From assembly GCF_021390175.1 (NCBI RefSeq), contig NZ_CP090004.1, forward strand, positions 1,178,001 to 1,242,000: a stretch of DNA of 64,000 nt, written 5' to 3'. Positions 26,625 to 36,029 of the stretch are shown here, in pieces. Numbering within the stretch: position 1 is the first letter of the stretch; each line of letters starts with the position of its first letter. The stretch is from Flagellimonas sp. HMM57 (lineage in GTDB: Bacteria; Bacteroidota; Bacteroidia; Flavobacteriales; Flavobacteriaceae). The translations under genes were made by a program, and so were the position numbers. The notes beneath the pieces are model-generated. The model saw only the letters and a program-made list of their open reading frames with translations, ran no database searches and was not told where the DNA came from.

Positions 26625-28526
26625 CTAGCTTATCTTTTCATATAGTGCTCTCGCTTCTTCATTCAACTTCTCTTCTTCAAGGACTTTTTTCAAAACTTTT
26701 GCAGCTTCGCCTCTTTTCCCTAAAGTCAAATAACTTCTGGCTACATCAACGGCCATTTCACTTTTCATTTCACCTTCGTTTTTTCTGAAGACAATAATCA
26801 AATTAATGGCTTCGGATAATTGGGTCACCTGCTTATTATCAGGTTCTTTTTTCCATAAATACTCAAGATACGGGATTGTCGCTTCAAAGGCATTTCCCTC
26901 AACTAAAGTTACCACTATTTTGTGGGCCATCGCTACCGTTCTATTTAATGAAAAAGCTTTTTTAAAATAGTGTTTAGTCTTATCCAATGCACCTAACTGT
27001 AATGCCAGTATTGCGGTTTGCGTATGAAAGCGTTCCTTCAACGGATACTCCAAAGCAAGATTCTCTGAAACTTTTAGTTGCCCTGCTTTATTTCCCAAGC
27101 GTTCATAATAGTTATATAATTCTGACATGGTCTCATCCCAACTTAATGTTCCTATCGCGAGCTTTCCTCCCAGCTTTTCAGGCAAGCTCATCGTATCACT
27201 GTTTATTGAAGGGAGTTCTTCAAAGAAGGGCCAACCTTCTTTCAGCTGAATTATTTCATAATAACCTGCCAAAGAATCTACGGTTGTAACCGGCATTTGT
27301 TCTTTTAATTCATCCAATTTTAGAATGTGATCTGGCTTTGTCCCGAACAATGCTTTATCAACTAGCGAAGCATAAAATGTATGGCCTAACAATGCGTATC
27401 CATCAATATTAGGATGCACATGTTCTAGCAATAAATTGTTTCCAACAATACTATTCTCAGATGCATCCTGAAACTTTTTTTCTGTATCTACCAAGTAAAA
27501 GTTTTGGTGTCGGCTTACCAATTCCTTTATAATCGTATTTATCGTGTCGGGAGCCCTAAAACGTAGCATATCATACTCTTTGGCCAATGAAAAGTGATTT
27601 TTAGCTTTTAAAAAATCTGAGGTTTCATAAGCTTTTATACCAAGTTCATATTGATGCTTTGCAGATTTTTCAATATTGATGCTATCGCTCATGAACGGAA
27701 CCAAATCTTTCTCGTTGCTGAAAACGGTAGAAATAAAAACAGGAATGCTCTGCTTCTCCAATATATCGGCCATACTTTGGAGGTTGGAGCTAAATTGATG
27801 AATTCCTTCTTGGAATCGTTCCGAACCAAACGCAATCTGCCTATCGGCGACCATCTTTGCCATTAATGTCTCTCTTTCTCCAGCTTCTTTATTAAAGAGG
27901 TTTCCAATACTGCTTAAACCTGTTTCTACCAACTGCACCAATCGATATTTTTTCAGGTTTAGTGCCATATTCACCATCCAAGGTCGCCTAGAAATCGAAT
28001 TTACCGAACCAACACCCAAAGCTCCATAGTACTCGTTATGACCTGCATAAATCAAAACCGCATCAGGTTCATAATCGATAAGCTGCTTTGTAAAGTCCAA
28101 CAAGGTATATGAATTTACAGCGGTCAAAGAGAGGTTGATGACCTCAACCTCTTCCTCTAAATAGGTTGTGTTGAGCGCATATTGTAACCAGCGATGAAAC
28201 GATACGTTTTTTTGGTAAGGATAGCCTACCGCAGTGGAAGCACCCAAAACAAAGATTCGAGTAGTTCCACTGTCTTTTTCTTTTTTGAGCAATTCATAAT
28301 ATCCAGAAGTTGCATCTTCTTTGTTACCGAAATACTTTTTTGAAATATTGGGATTCATTACCAAAAATTCAGGATTGCCCTTAGCTTGGACAAACAATGG
28401 ATAATCGGTTCCATAGTTGACGACCCGCAGTGCAACCTCAACTAGAAAAAGCAGCAAAAACACCAACAGCATAGCTGCCATCTTAAAAATTCGTACTTTT
28501 CTTTTTCCGAGTTTCTTGGTTTTCAA
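26625..28526 (-). CDS. Membrane-anchored SGNH/GDSL hydrolase with C-terminal TPR-like region
   Basis: The longest frame (633 residues) starts with TTG at 28526, giving a basic stretch before an N-terminal membrane helix (MAAMLLVFLLLFLVEVAL). An ATG at 28481 is the alternative. The SGNH domain (about 90-400) has VLGASTAVGYP with nucleophile Ser97, SLTAVNSYTLLDF (block II), YAGHNEYYG with Asn164 (block III) and LEHVHPNIDGY with the catalytic His (block V). The C-terminal 200 residues are helical repeats resembling TPRs. Such enzymes add or remove acyl groups on glycans or act as esterases. As first gene of the carbamoyltransferase cassette it probably handles the same molecule. Confidence 0.88.
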   Translation of the reverse strand: MKTKKLGKRKVRIFKMAAMLLVFLLLFLVEVALRVVNYGTDYPLFVQAKGNPEFLVMNPNISKKYFGNKEDATSGYYELLKKEKDSGTTRIFVLGASTAVGYPYQKNVSFHRWLQYALNTTYLEEEVEVINLSLTAVNSYTLLDFTKQLIDYEPDAVLIYAGHNEYYGALGVGSVNSISRRPWMVNMALNLKKYRLVQLVETGLSSIGNLFNKEAGERETLMAKMVADRQIAFGSERFQEGIHQFSSNLQSMADILEKQSIPVFISTVFSNEKDLVPFMSDSINIEKSAKHQYELGIKAYETSDFLKAKNHFSLAKEYDMLRFRAPDTINTIIKELVSRHQNFYLVDTEKKFQDASENSIVGNNLLLEHVHPNIDGYALLGHTFYASLVDKALFGTKPDHILKLDELKEQMPVTTVDSLAGYYEIIQLKEGWPFFEELPSINSDTMSLPEKLGGKLAIGTLSWDETMSELYNYYERLGNKAGQLKVSENLALEYPLKERFHTQTAILALQLGALDKTKHYFKKAFSLNRTVAMAHKIVVTLVEGNAFEATIPYLEYLWKKEPDNKQVTQLSEAINLIIVFRKNEGEMKSEMAVDVARSYLTLGKRGEAAKVLKKVLEEEKLNEEARALYEKIS

Positions 28527-28571
28527 TTTCTTTGGAATTGATAATTATGTTTCACTGTCCAACCTAAAAGG

Positions 28572-29408
28572 CTATCTTACATACAATCTCGTATAAACAG
28601 GCAAATGGTCTGAAGGATACTTGCAATCCTTTGAATCGCTTAGAATAGCACTTTTTATTACCTCAAAATTATGGGTGTCTGTAAAAATGAAATCTATTCT
28701 GTGCGTAACGGGTTGTGTAAAATAAAATCCGTTAAATGTGCCTTCAGGTCCATGGACATTTTTTCCAGCAGCTATATGGGCGTCCTGCAATTCTTCCAAA
28801 ATAAGCTGTACGCCTACACTGGCAGTTTCCAAATTAAAGTCTCCCATCAAGATAGCTGGGAGTTGTTCTGTATTCCGCGCTTTTATTTGCTTCAGAATTA
28901 ATGCAGCACTTTCTTCTCGCGCCTTGGTTCCAACATGGTCAAAATGTGTATTGAATACGAAAAACTCCTTTCCGTTTTCCTTACTTTTAAATTTCCCATA
29001 GGTACAAATACGCTTGATTGCAGCATCCCAACCTTTCGATGGCTTTTCAGGAGTTGTAGAAAGCCAAAAAGTGTTGTTTTCTAAAAGCTCCAGTCTATCT
29101 TTATTATAGAAAATTGCACAAAACTCTCCTTTGTCGTCACCTTGGTCACGTCCTACTCCTGTAAAAGCATAATCATCCAGTCCGTTCTCAATATCCTTTA
29201 GCTGATGGATGAGCCCTTCTTGGGTTCCAAAGACATCAGGCGCATAAAAGTTAAGCTGTGAGATAAGAAAATCCTTTCTCTGGTCCCAACCGTTTATGCT
29301 ATCCTTTGGATTATCATATCGGATGTTGTACGTAAGCACATCTAGCTGTTGACCAAGGACAATTTGCGAAATTAATAGCAGGTTAAAAAAGATTGTTATT
29401 TTCATCAT
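28572..29408 (-). CDS. Secreted endonuclease/exonuclease/phosphatase (EEP) family hydrolase
   Basis: The 278-residue protein has a signal peptide ending near VLGQ. It has the full EEP set: YNIRYDN (Asn28), TQEG (Glu64), NTHFDHVG (His155), MGDFN (Asp190, Asn192), RIDFIF (Asp239) and PSDHLPV (Asp267, His268). Family members cut phosphodiester bonds in nucleic acids, sphingomyelin or inositol phosphates. This secreted Bacteroidota form is often seen in glycan loci. Its ATG overlaps the sulfatase stop by 4 bp, so it belongs to the GH144 locus. It may remove phosphodiester substituents from the glycan (inference). Confidence 0.9.
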   Translation of the reverse strand: MMKITIFFNLLLISQIVLGQQLDVLTYNIRYDNPKDSINGWDQRKDFLISQLNFYAPDVFGTQEGLIHQLKDIENGLDDYAFTGVGRDQGDDKGEFCAIFYNKDRLELLENNTFWLSTTPEKPSKGWDAAIKRICTYGKFKSKENGKEFFVFNTHFDHVGTKAREESAALILKQIKARNTEQLPAILMGDFNLETASVGVQLILEELQDAHIAAGKNVHGPEGTFNGFYFTQPVTHRIDFIFTDTHNFEVIKSAILSDSKDCKYPSDHLPVYTRLYVR

Positions 29409-31045
29409 TTTGTTTTGCCGCGTAATCTTTCAAATGCTTCATAGGCCCTGTCCACTTTTTCTTTGGGAGCCTTTTCGAATTCTTTCTCCGTAACCTTGTA
29501 ATATTTTTGAACGCTGTCCAGCTTTTTATGCATAGCATCAATTACCCCTGAATAGGAATCTTCATCGATTAAGTTGGTCAATTCTTGTGGGTCTTTTTCC
29601 AAATCATAAAACTCCCAAGAATCGATATCATCATAAAAGTGTATGAGTTTGTAACGCTTGGTACGGATACCATACTGTTTTTTTACCATATGAAAAGCAG
29701 GATAATCGTAATAGTGATAGTAGACCACATCCCTAAAATCTCCTTCTTTCATAGTGCCTTCCAATAATCCTTTGAAGGATTCCCCTTGCATTTCGCCGGC
29801 AAATTCAGATGCATTGGCAAAATCCAAAAAGGTCTGGGCAAAATCCAGGTTTTGGGTAAGCGCCTCAACTTCGGTACCCGGTTTGATTCTGCTAGGTAAT
29901 TGCATAACCAATGGCATTCCCATGGATTCTTCGTACATAAAACGCTTATCGAACCATCCCTTTTCACCCAGATAAAATCCTTGGTCCGACGTGTAGACCA
30001 CCAACGTATTTTTATCAAGTCCGTTGTCTTCCAAATAATCCAAAATCCTGCCTATACCCTCATCCACAGCTGCGATAGTCGCCAAATAATCCTGGAGATA
30101 GCGTTGCCCCTTCCATTCGGCCAACTCCTTCCCTTTTAAATCAGCCTTATGGAAGGCATTGTTTTTTGGCAGATAGGCCTCATCCCATTGCTTACGCTGT
30201 TCTTGTGACATACGCTCAAAATCGGTCGTCCATGGGTTATGCGCCAATTCGGTACTGCCATATTGCAATGTCATTTTTAGGTCATGACCTTCGTACATGT
30301 CCTCATAAACGGTCTGTTGTTGTTCCTTAGCAGCTTGTTGATCAGTGAACTCAGGGAAATAGGTATCTGGCAACGGAAACTGTACAGAATCATATTTATT
30401 GGTATGTCGTAAAGCAGGCATCCAATTTCTATGAGGGGCTTTATGGTGAACCATCAAAAAGAATGGTAAGCTGTCCGTTCGTTTATGCTGCAGCCAGTTT
30501 ATGGCATCATCTGTTATAATGTCCGTTACATAACCTTCTATTCGGGTGGTATCACCATTTTCTATAAAATCGGGATTGTAATAATTCCCTTGGTCCACTA
30601 ATATTTTGGCATAGTCAAACCCTTCGGGACTACCGTGTAAGTGCCATTTCCCTGTAATTGCAGTTTCATATCCGCCTTTTTTCAACATCTTGGGCAAGGT
30701 TGGTTGACTTCCGTCAAAACGTTCACCATTTTGTCTAAAACCGTTCATATGATTGTGCTTTCCGGTCAATATTACGGCTCTGCTGGGGCCACAAATGGAA
30801 TTGGTGCAAAAATTGTTTCTAAAAATAGCTCCGTTTTTAGCAATTCTGTCAATGTTTGGGGTAGGTGCCAACTGACTCAACTCGTGACCGTATGCACTTA
30901 TGGCCTGAATGGCATGGTCGTCTGCCATGATAAACAGAATATTTGGGAGTTCCGTTACCGCTTCCTCCTCAATTGTTTTGTCTTTGCATGCTCCCAAAAC
31001 TAATGAGCATATCATCAACACTACTAATCTGTCGCACTTTCTCAT
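29405..31045 (-). CDS. Type I (S1) sulfatase lipoprotein
   Basis: The 546-residue protein has a lipoprotein signal ending LVLGAC (Cys20). The formylglycine site is intact: CGPSRAVILTGK, Cys85 within C-x-P-S-R. Metal ligands appear in ADDH (Asp42, Asp43) and the late VVYTSDQGFYLGEKGW segment. The second conserved motif is TAITGKWHLHG. S1 sulfatases remove sulfate esters from glycans. It needs a formylglycine-generating maturase, which is not in the window. The overall look resembles exo-acting hexosamine or hexose 6-O-sulfatases, but the subfamily should be assigned by alignment. Overlaps of 4 bp on both sides place it firmly in the operon. Confidence 0.93.
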   Translation of the reverse strand: MRKCDRLVVLMICSLVLGACKDKTIEEEAVTELPNILFIMADDHAIQAISAYGHELSQLAPTPNIDRIAKNGAIFRNNFCTNSICGPSRAVILTGKHNHMNGFRQNGERFDGSQPTLPKMLKKGGYETAITGKWHLHGSPEGFDYAKILVDQGNYYNPDFIENGDTTRIEGYVTDIITDDAINWLQHKRTDSLPFFLMVHHKAPHRNWMPALRHTNKYDSVQFPLPDTYFPEFTDQQAAKEQQQTVYEDMYEGHDLKMTLQYGSTELAHNPWTTDFERMSQEQRKQWDEAYLPKNNAFHKADLKGKELAEWKGQRYLQDYLATIAAVDEGIGRILDYLEDNGLDKNTLVVYTSDQGFYLGEKGWFDKRFMYEESMGMPLVMQLPSRIKPGTEVEALTQNLDFAQTFLDFANASEFAGEMQGESFKGLLEGTMKEGDFRDVVYYHYYDYPAFHMVKKQYGIRTKRYKLIHFYDDIDSWEFYDLEKDPQELTNLIDEDSYSGVIDAMHKKLDSVQKYYKVTEKEFEKAPKEKVDRAYEAFERLRGKTK

Positions 31046-31947
31046 TGGTTTCTTCCAATTTCTATTTTTGATTGAAGCATTTCTCCTCTAATAATTGTTT
31101 TTTCAACAAATTCAGCTATCATATCAGCATAAGCATAGGCCAAATTCGCCCAATCATGGTTACCGATAGGGTCAACCGCCAATAGGTATGAAGTATTTAA
31201 ATCCTTTAGTTTTTCTGCCATACTTTCTGGGCCGTCCAGTATCAAGTAGCCCGGTTTTCCAGTATCGCAATAATGATGCGGTGCCGTAGCATAAGGAACA
31301 AGCTTATCCTTTACACCATGGAAAAATAGAGCCGGAATCGTCGCTTCCTTTGTGATATATGCTGCATCCACAACCGCTCCCGAAAAGGAAATAACCCCAG
31401 AAAAACTTATTTCTCCATATGGCAATTTTTTAAACTGATATTGATTTTTCATAAAAACCGTATTCAACACCGCTTCGGCTCCCGCACTGCTCCCAGCCAA
31501 AATAATGTTGTTGGAATCCACACCTAAATCCACAGCTTTTTTCAATAGAAAATTAGTAGCGGTTAAAATATCCTCCGTAGCTGCCAAAAAAGTGTCTATT
31601 TTCTCCTCGGCGGGAACACCACATCCAAAACCTTTGTTCTTTCTCAAAAGTCGATAGCTCATCGAAGCAACTACATAACCTTTCTTCGCCATCGTGATAC
31701 AGAACTCTTTTTCCAGAGGATTGTCACGTTTCCCACTACTAAAACCTCCTCCGTGTACCAGTAAAATCAAAGGCCTATTTTCGATATCATCCTTTTTTGG
31801 AGCGTAAACATCTAGTTGTAATGTGTCTGAATAGGTATGGGTGGTCGTCTCTATTTTAGAAAAAATAGCATCTACATAACGTGTTTGTGCCGTCGCGGAT
31901 ATAAAACTGAACAATACTATGAAAGTGGTTATAATTCTAAATTTCAT
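31042..31947 (-). CDS. Secreted alpha/beta hydrolase, probable carbohydrate esterase
   Basis: The 301-residue protein has a signal peptide ending near ATAQ. The esterase/lipase fold shows LVHGGGFSSGKR (oxyanion hole), AGSSAGAEAV with nucleophile Ser154, HGVKDKLVP with Asp214 and GNHDW with His264. It resembles the BD-FAE/acetyl-esterase type that removes acyl groups from polysaccharides. In this locus it would deacylate the glucan substrate (acetyl or succinyl groups, inferred). It overlaps the sulfatase gene by 4 bp and follows the GH3 gene by 7 bp. Confidence 0.88.
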   Translation of the reverse strand: MKFRIITTFIVLFSFISATAQTRYVDAIFSKIETTTHTYSDTLQLDVYAPKKDDIENRPLILLVHGGGFSSGKRDNPLEKEFCITMAKKGYVVASMSYRLLRKNKGFGCGVPAEEKIDTFLAATEDILTATNFLLKKAVDLGVDSNNIILAGSSAGAEAVLNTVFMKNQYQFKKLPYGEISFSGVISFSGAVVDAAYITKEATIPALFFHGVKDKLVPYATAPHHYCDTGKPGYLILDGPESMAEKLKDLNTSYLLAVDPIGNHDWANLAYAYADMIAEFVEKTIIRGEMLQSKIEIGRNQ

Positions 31948-31954
31948 GAATATC

Positions 31955-34231
31955 CTATTTTAACGTGAAAGATGTTTTGAGCGATGCATTGGAATCCGTT
32001 CCCACAAAAACTTCAAAATCTCCAGGTTCCGAAATAAATTCCAAGTCGCTGTTATAGAACTTTAAATCATCAGGGGACAAGGCTATCGTTACCTTTTTAT
32101 TTTCACCTTTCTTCAGAAAAACTTTATTGAATCCTTTTAATTCCCTCATTGGCGGTGTGATGCTACGTACTACGTCCCTAAGATATAGCTGCACCACTTC
32201 CTCACCGTCGTAATCACCGGTATTGGTCAATGTAACGGTCGCTTGTACGGATTCTCCCTGACTAATTTTAGTTTTATCCAAAACCAAATCCGAGTACTTG
32301 AATGAGGTATAGCTAAGTCCATAACCAAACGGAAGTAATGGGGTATTCTCCACGTCCAAATAGTTCGATTTGAACTTTTGAAATTCATCTTTTAGCGGGG
32401 GTCTCCCTGTATTTTTTACACTGTGATAAATAGGTATTTGCCCCACATTTCTGGGCCAGGTTGCGGTTAGTTTTCCTGAAGGATTGTAATTTCCAAAAAC
32501 CACATCAGCAACAGCATTCCCAGCTTCCACACCCGGATGCCATACCTGTAAAATGGAAACGGGCATATTGAACTCTTCTGGAATGGTCAATGGTCTTCCG
32601 CTCATCAAGACCAATACGACCGGTTTCCCAGTAGCAACCAATTCCCTGATCAATTTTTTCTGACTTTCAGGAATGGAAATATCCGTTCTACTTGCTGCTT
32701 CACCACTCATTTCTGTTGCTTCACCAACAACAGCAACGACAACATCCGCATTGGCAGTAGCTTGCATCGCTTCTTGCAATAATTTATCAGGAGATTTTTT
32801 ATCAATTACAATTCTGGGGCCAAAGACATTCACCTTTTTTGCTAATTCAGGGTCATCCGAAATGTTGGCTCCTTTGGCGTATGTTATAGTAGCATTGGGC
32901 ACAACATTTTTAAAACCCTCTAAAATGGTTACCGCCAATCTTGTGTCCCCCGTAGGTGCCCACGTACCCAACATATTGTTTCGACTATCCGCTAATGGGC
33001 CCACCAATGCAATTTTTGCGTCCTTTTTTAATGGCAGCACCTCATTATGGTTTTTAAAGAGCACAAAGGAACGTGCAGCAATTTCCCTTGCCGATTTCCT
33101 GTTTTCAGGGGTCAAAATATCCTTCTTCGGTCTTTTTTTATCAAGGTAACGATAGGGATCATCGAACAATCCCAGTTTGTATTTAGCTTCCAAAACACGT
33201 CTGCAAGCATTTGTGATTTCCTGTTCGGTCACTTTTCCTTCTTCATAGGATTTTTTCAATGTGGTCAAAAAACCTTCTCCCACCATATCCATATCCAGTC
33301 CCGCCTTTAATGCCAAAGCCGATACTGCTTGCAAATCACCAAGACCATGGGCAATCATTTCATTTAAGGAGGTATAATCGGAAACGACCATTCCATCAAA
33401 ACCCCAACGGTCACGAAGCAAATCGGTGAGCAACCATTTGTTTCCTGTAGCGGGGACGCCATCCACATCGTTAAAAGAACTCATCACCGTTCCTACGCCT
33501 GCGTCTATAGCAGCTTTATATGGAGGAAGGTATTGGTTGAACATTCTGGTCCGGCTCATATCCACGGTATGGTAGTCGCGTCCCGCTTCTGAAGCACCGT
33601 AAAGGGCAAAATGTTTTACACAGGCCAACATGGTATTAGGAGCCATAATATCTTCGCCTTGGTATCCTTCCACCATAGTTTTAGCAATGGCAGCACCTAG
33701 AAACGGGTCTTCTCCCGCTCCTTCGGCTATACGGCCCCAACGGGGATCTCTAGCAATATCGACCATAGGTGAAAAGTTCCAGTTAATCCCATCTGCGGTA
33801 GCTTCGGTAGCAGATATACGTGCCACTTTTGCTATTACATCCATATCCCAACTGCTTGAAAGTCCCAACGGAATTGGAAAGGTGGTTTTGTAGCCATGGA
33901 TAACATCGGAACCAAAAAGCAATGGTATTTTTAAACGGGTATTGTTAACAGCAAGTTCTTGGGCTGTCCGTACGCGTTCTGGACCTGAAACCCCGAATAG
34001 GCCACCTACCTGCCCCGCTTTTATTTTTTTCTCTACATTCTTGCTCACCACGGAACCGGTAGCAACACCCCCGCCTGGGGTCAATAAATTCAATTGTCCT
34101 ATTTTCTCTTCCAGGGTCATTTTCTCCAAAAGTGCTTCAATCTGAGGGGTACGTTCCTGCGCCTGTATGGACATGATACCAAAAAGGAAGATAGAGATGC
34201 ATAAAATATAAGTAGGCTTTTGATTTTTCAT
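31955..34231 (-). CDS. bglX: GH3 beta-glucosidase, BglX type
   Basis: The 758-residue periplasmic enzyme has a signal peptide ending SIQAQ. It follows BglX closely: MTLEEKIGQLNLL, AGQVGGLFG, IPLLFGSDVIHG, FSPMVDIARDPRWGR, CVKHFALYGA, and the nucleophile Asp285 in GMVVSDYTSL. An Fn3-like domain forms the C-terminus. GH3 enzymes release terminal beta-linked glucose. Beside two GH144 genes the expected substrate is sophorose or sophoro-oligosaccharides; related GH3 enzymes from beta-1,2-glucan loci have that preference. There is no PA14 insert, unlike the GH3 enzyme at 6807. Confidence 0.93.
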   Translation of the reverse strand: MKNQKPTYILCISIFLFGIMSIQAQERTPQIEALLEKMTLEEKIGQLNLLTPGGGVATGSVVSKNVEKKIKAGQVGGLFGVSGPERVRTAQELAVNNTRLKIPLLFGSDVIHGYKTTFPIPLGLSSSWDMDVIAKVARISATEATADGINWNFSPMVDIARDPRWGRIAEGAGEDPFLGAAIAKTMVEGYQGEDIMAPNTMLACVKHFALYGASEAGRDYHTVDMSRTRMFNQYLPPYKAAIDAGVGTVMSSFNDVDGVPATGNKWLLTDLLRDRWGFDGMVVSDYTSLNEMIAHGLGDLQAVSALALKAGLDMDMVGEGFLTTLKKSYEEGKVTEQEITNACRRVLEAKYKLGLFDDPYRYLDKKRPKKDILTPENRKSAREIAARSFVLFKNHNEVLPLKKDAKIALVGPLADSRNNMLGTWAPTGDTRLAVTILEGFKNVVPNATITYAKGANISDDPELAKKVNVFGPRIVIDKKSPDKLLQEAMQATANADVVVAVVGEATEMSGEAASRTDISIPESQKKLIRELVATGKPVVLVLMSGRPLTIPEEFNMPVSILQVWHPGVEAGNAVADVVFGNYNPSGKLTATWPRNVGQIPIYHSVKNTGRPPLKDEFQKFKSNYLDVENTPLLPFGYGLSYTSFKYSDLVLDKTKISQGESVQATVTLTNTGDYDGEEVVQLYLRDVVRSITPPMRELKGFNKVFLKKGENKKVTIALSPDDLKFYNSDLEFISEPGDFEVFVGTDSNASLKTSFTLK

Positions 34232-34244
34232 ATGTATTCGATTA

Positions 34245-35984
34245 TTATTCTATTATTTCGATTTTTGATTGTTCGGAAACGCCATTTTCGTTGAAGGCTT
34301 CTACCGAGAAGTAATATTTTTGGTCCGTGTTCAATGATTTTATTTCCAGATCTGTTTTATCGTAGACCAACCAAGAACTGTATAATTTATCGGGAGCAAT
34401 ACCCCATAAAACATTGTAACCTTGAGCTCCCTTGACCGCATCCCAAGTAACCAGCGCGCCTCTTCTTTTATCATGACGTTCAACGACTAGCTGTTTTACC
34501 GATTTGGGAGCTTTGCCAAATCCATTTCCAAAAACACGGATGTCCGAAATGGATAGATGAGGTGTAGGCACATGGATATTTTGATAGCGTATGTATCTTG
34601 CTTTTTCTGGGTTATTGAGGGCTACATAATCGTTGGGAACGTCTCTTTTATTTCGGCTTTGGTCCACAATGGTTTTCCAATCTTTTCCATTGCTTGAAGC
34701 TTCAACGGTATACTGATGGTACAAGCCTGGAATTTTACCATACATGTCCGATTTGTAGTCATTGTAATTTATTTGCACCGCACGGACTTCCATCGGTTTT
34801 TCCAAATCGATTTCAACCCATTGGGTGTCGTTTGTGTTTTCTGCCAACCAAAACGTTTTTACGTTTTCATCCACTAGATGACTGGCTGGATATTCTTCGG
34901 ATTGGGAAGATGCTTTTACAGGTTTTTTATACGAAAGCACCATCCATCCTGTAAACTTGCCCTTTTTATCCTTTGTTGATGGAGCATAGTGCGGATAATC
35001 GCCAAAACGGGTATTGGAATACAGGAGTCCATCAGCATCAAGATAGGTGGGAAACATCCCTACACGTCTTTCCCAACCCACATTCACGTTCACCGCCATC
35101 GATGAAAAATGCCACAACTGGTCATCGGGCCCATTTACCGTACTACCATGTCCCGCACCGTTGATAAAGCCTCCTGGTTTATAGGAAAAAGGGTTATTCG
35201 GGGCATATTCAAAAGGACCTAAGGGAGAATCGCCAATATAAACACCATCTCCATAAACATCGAACTCGGTACCTGGAGCACCGTATTGCAAATAATACTT
35301 GTTGTTGAATTTGTTCATCCACGGACCTTCGATATATCCGCTCAAAATGGTATCACGGTGGTTTTCCCCAAAACGTTCCCAACCGTGTTTTTCTGGCTCT
35401 AAATTAAAGAGCTCATGAATTTCATTGGAAGGGCGAAATTTTTTGTTCTTATCCAACTTTTCTGCCCTGATGGGAAACTTGTTAGACGACCCCCAGTAGA
35501 TATAGCCTTGGTCATCGTCATCGATAAAAAGCGCCGGATCTTGTAAACGATGTAAAATAGAAGGCGTAGCGCTCCATTCGCCACTTTTAGGGTTTTCCGA
35601 GTATAAAACACTCATGGAACCTGATGGGTTTCCTGCCATATATAGCACCGAATCTTTATAGTTATGGGCCGCAGGTGCGTTGGAACCTTGAAAATACCAT
35701 TGTTTGGGTCGGATAAACTCCCATTCATCCATATCTTCTGAATGCCAATATCCCATGGATCGTGTAACAAACATGTAATATTCATCCTTAAAGCGCACCA
35801 CTGCAGGATCGGCCCCAGAGCGATAGGACAAATCTTTATGGGCATTGTAGATCATGTAGGTGTAATCCAGATTTATAGGATTACAATAGGTTTTAGTTGT
35901 TTCCTGTCCAAAAAACCCAATAGATATTAAGAGTAAGAATATTGTCGATGTAGTTTGTTTCAATTTCTGGGATGTGTGTTTCAT
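34245..35984 (-). CDS. GH43-like hydrolase with F5/8 (CBM32-like) and Fn3 domains
   Basis: The 579-residue secreted protein has a signal peptide ending near FFGQ. The five-bladed propeller (about 35-335) shows SGADPAVVRF (general base Asp59), LQDPALFID (Asp149) and SGYIEGPWMNKF (general acid Glu219), which is the GH43 triad. A discoidin-type CBM32 domain (about 350-485, WVEIDLEKPMEVRAVQI to ISDIRVFGNG) and an Fn3 domain (about 490-579) follow. GH43 enzymes act on arabinosyl, xylosyl or galactosyl linkages, so a side-chain role is likely. Its presence in a GH144 locus suggests the glucan backbone carries, or occurs with, another sugar. Confidence 0.88.
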   Translation of the reverse strand: MKHTSQKLKQTTSTIFLLLISIGFFGQETTKTYCNPINLDYTYMIYNAHKDLSYRSGADPAVVRFKDEYYMFVTRSMGYWHSEDMDEWEFIRPKQWYFQGSNAPAAHNYKDSVLYMAGNPSGSMSVLYSENPKSGEWSATPSILHRLQDPALFIDDDDQGYIYWGSSNKFPIRAEKLDKNKKFRPSNEIHELFNLEPEKHGWERFGENHRDTILSGYIEGPWMNKFNNKYYLQYGAPGTEFDVYGDGVYIGDSPLGPFEYAPNNPFSYKPGGFINGAGHGSTVNGPDDQLWHFSSMAVNVNVGWERRVGMFPTYLDADGLLYSNTRFGDYPHYAPSTKDKKGKFTGWMVLSYKKPVKASSQSEEYPASHLVDENVKTFWLAENTNDTQWVEIDLEKPMEVRAVQINYNDYKSDMYGKIPGLYHQYTVEASSNGKDWKTIVDQSRNKRDVPNDYVALNNPEKARYIRYQNIHVPTPHLSISDIRVFGNGFGKAPKSVKQLVVERHDKRRGALVTWDAVKGAQGYNVLWGIAPDKLYSSWLVYDKTDLEIKSLNTDQKYYFSVEAFNENGVSEQSKIEIIE

Positions 35985-36029
35985 ATCTTACATTTTTTCA
36001 TCAAAAACCTTACCATTTTAAAGCGTTAA

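Noticed and set aside
24280..28526. Saxitoxin-type toxin cluster
   Set aside because: Only the sxtI/J/K-like trio is present; no polyketide, amidinotransferase or oxygenase genes are in the window.
29405..31045. Phosphoglycerol transferase (OpgB-like) instead of sulfatase
   Set aside because: The alkaline-phosphatase-superfamily fold could fit, but the intact C-x-P-S-R formylglycine site marks a true sulfatase.
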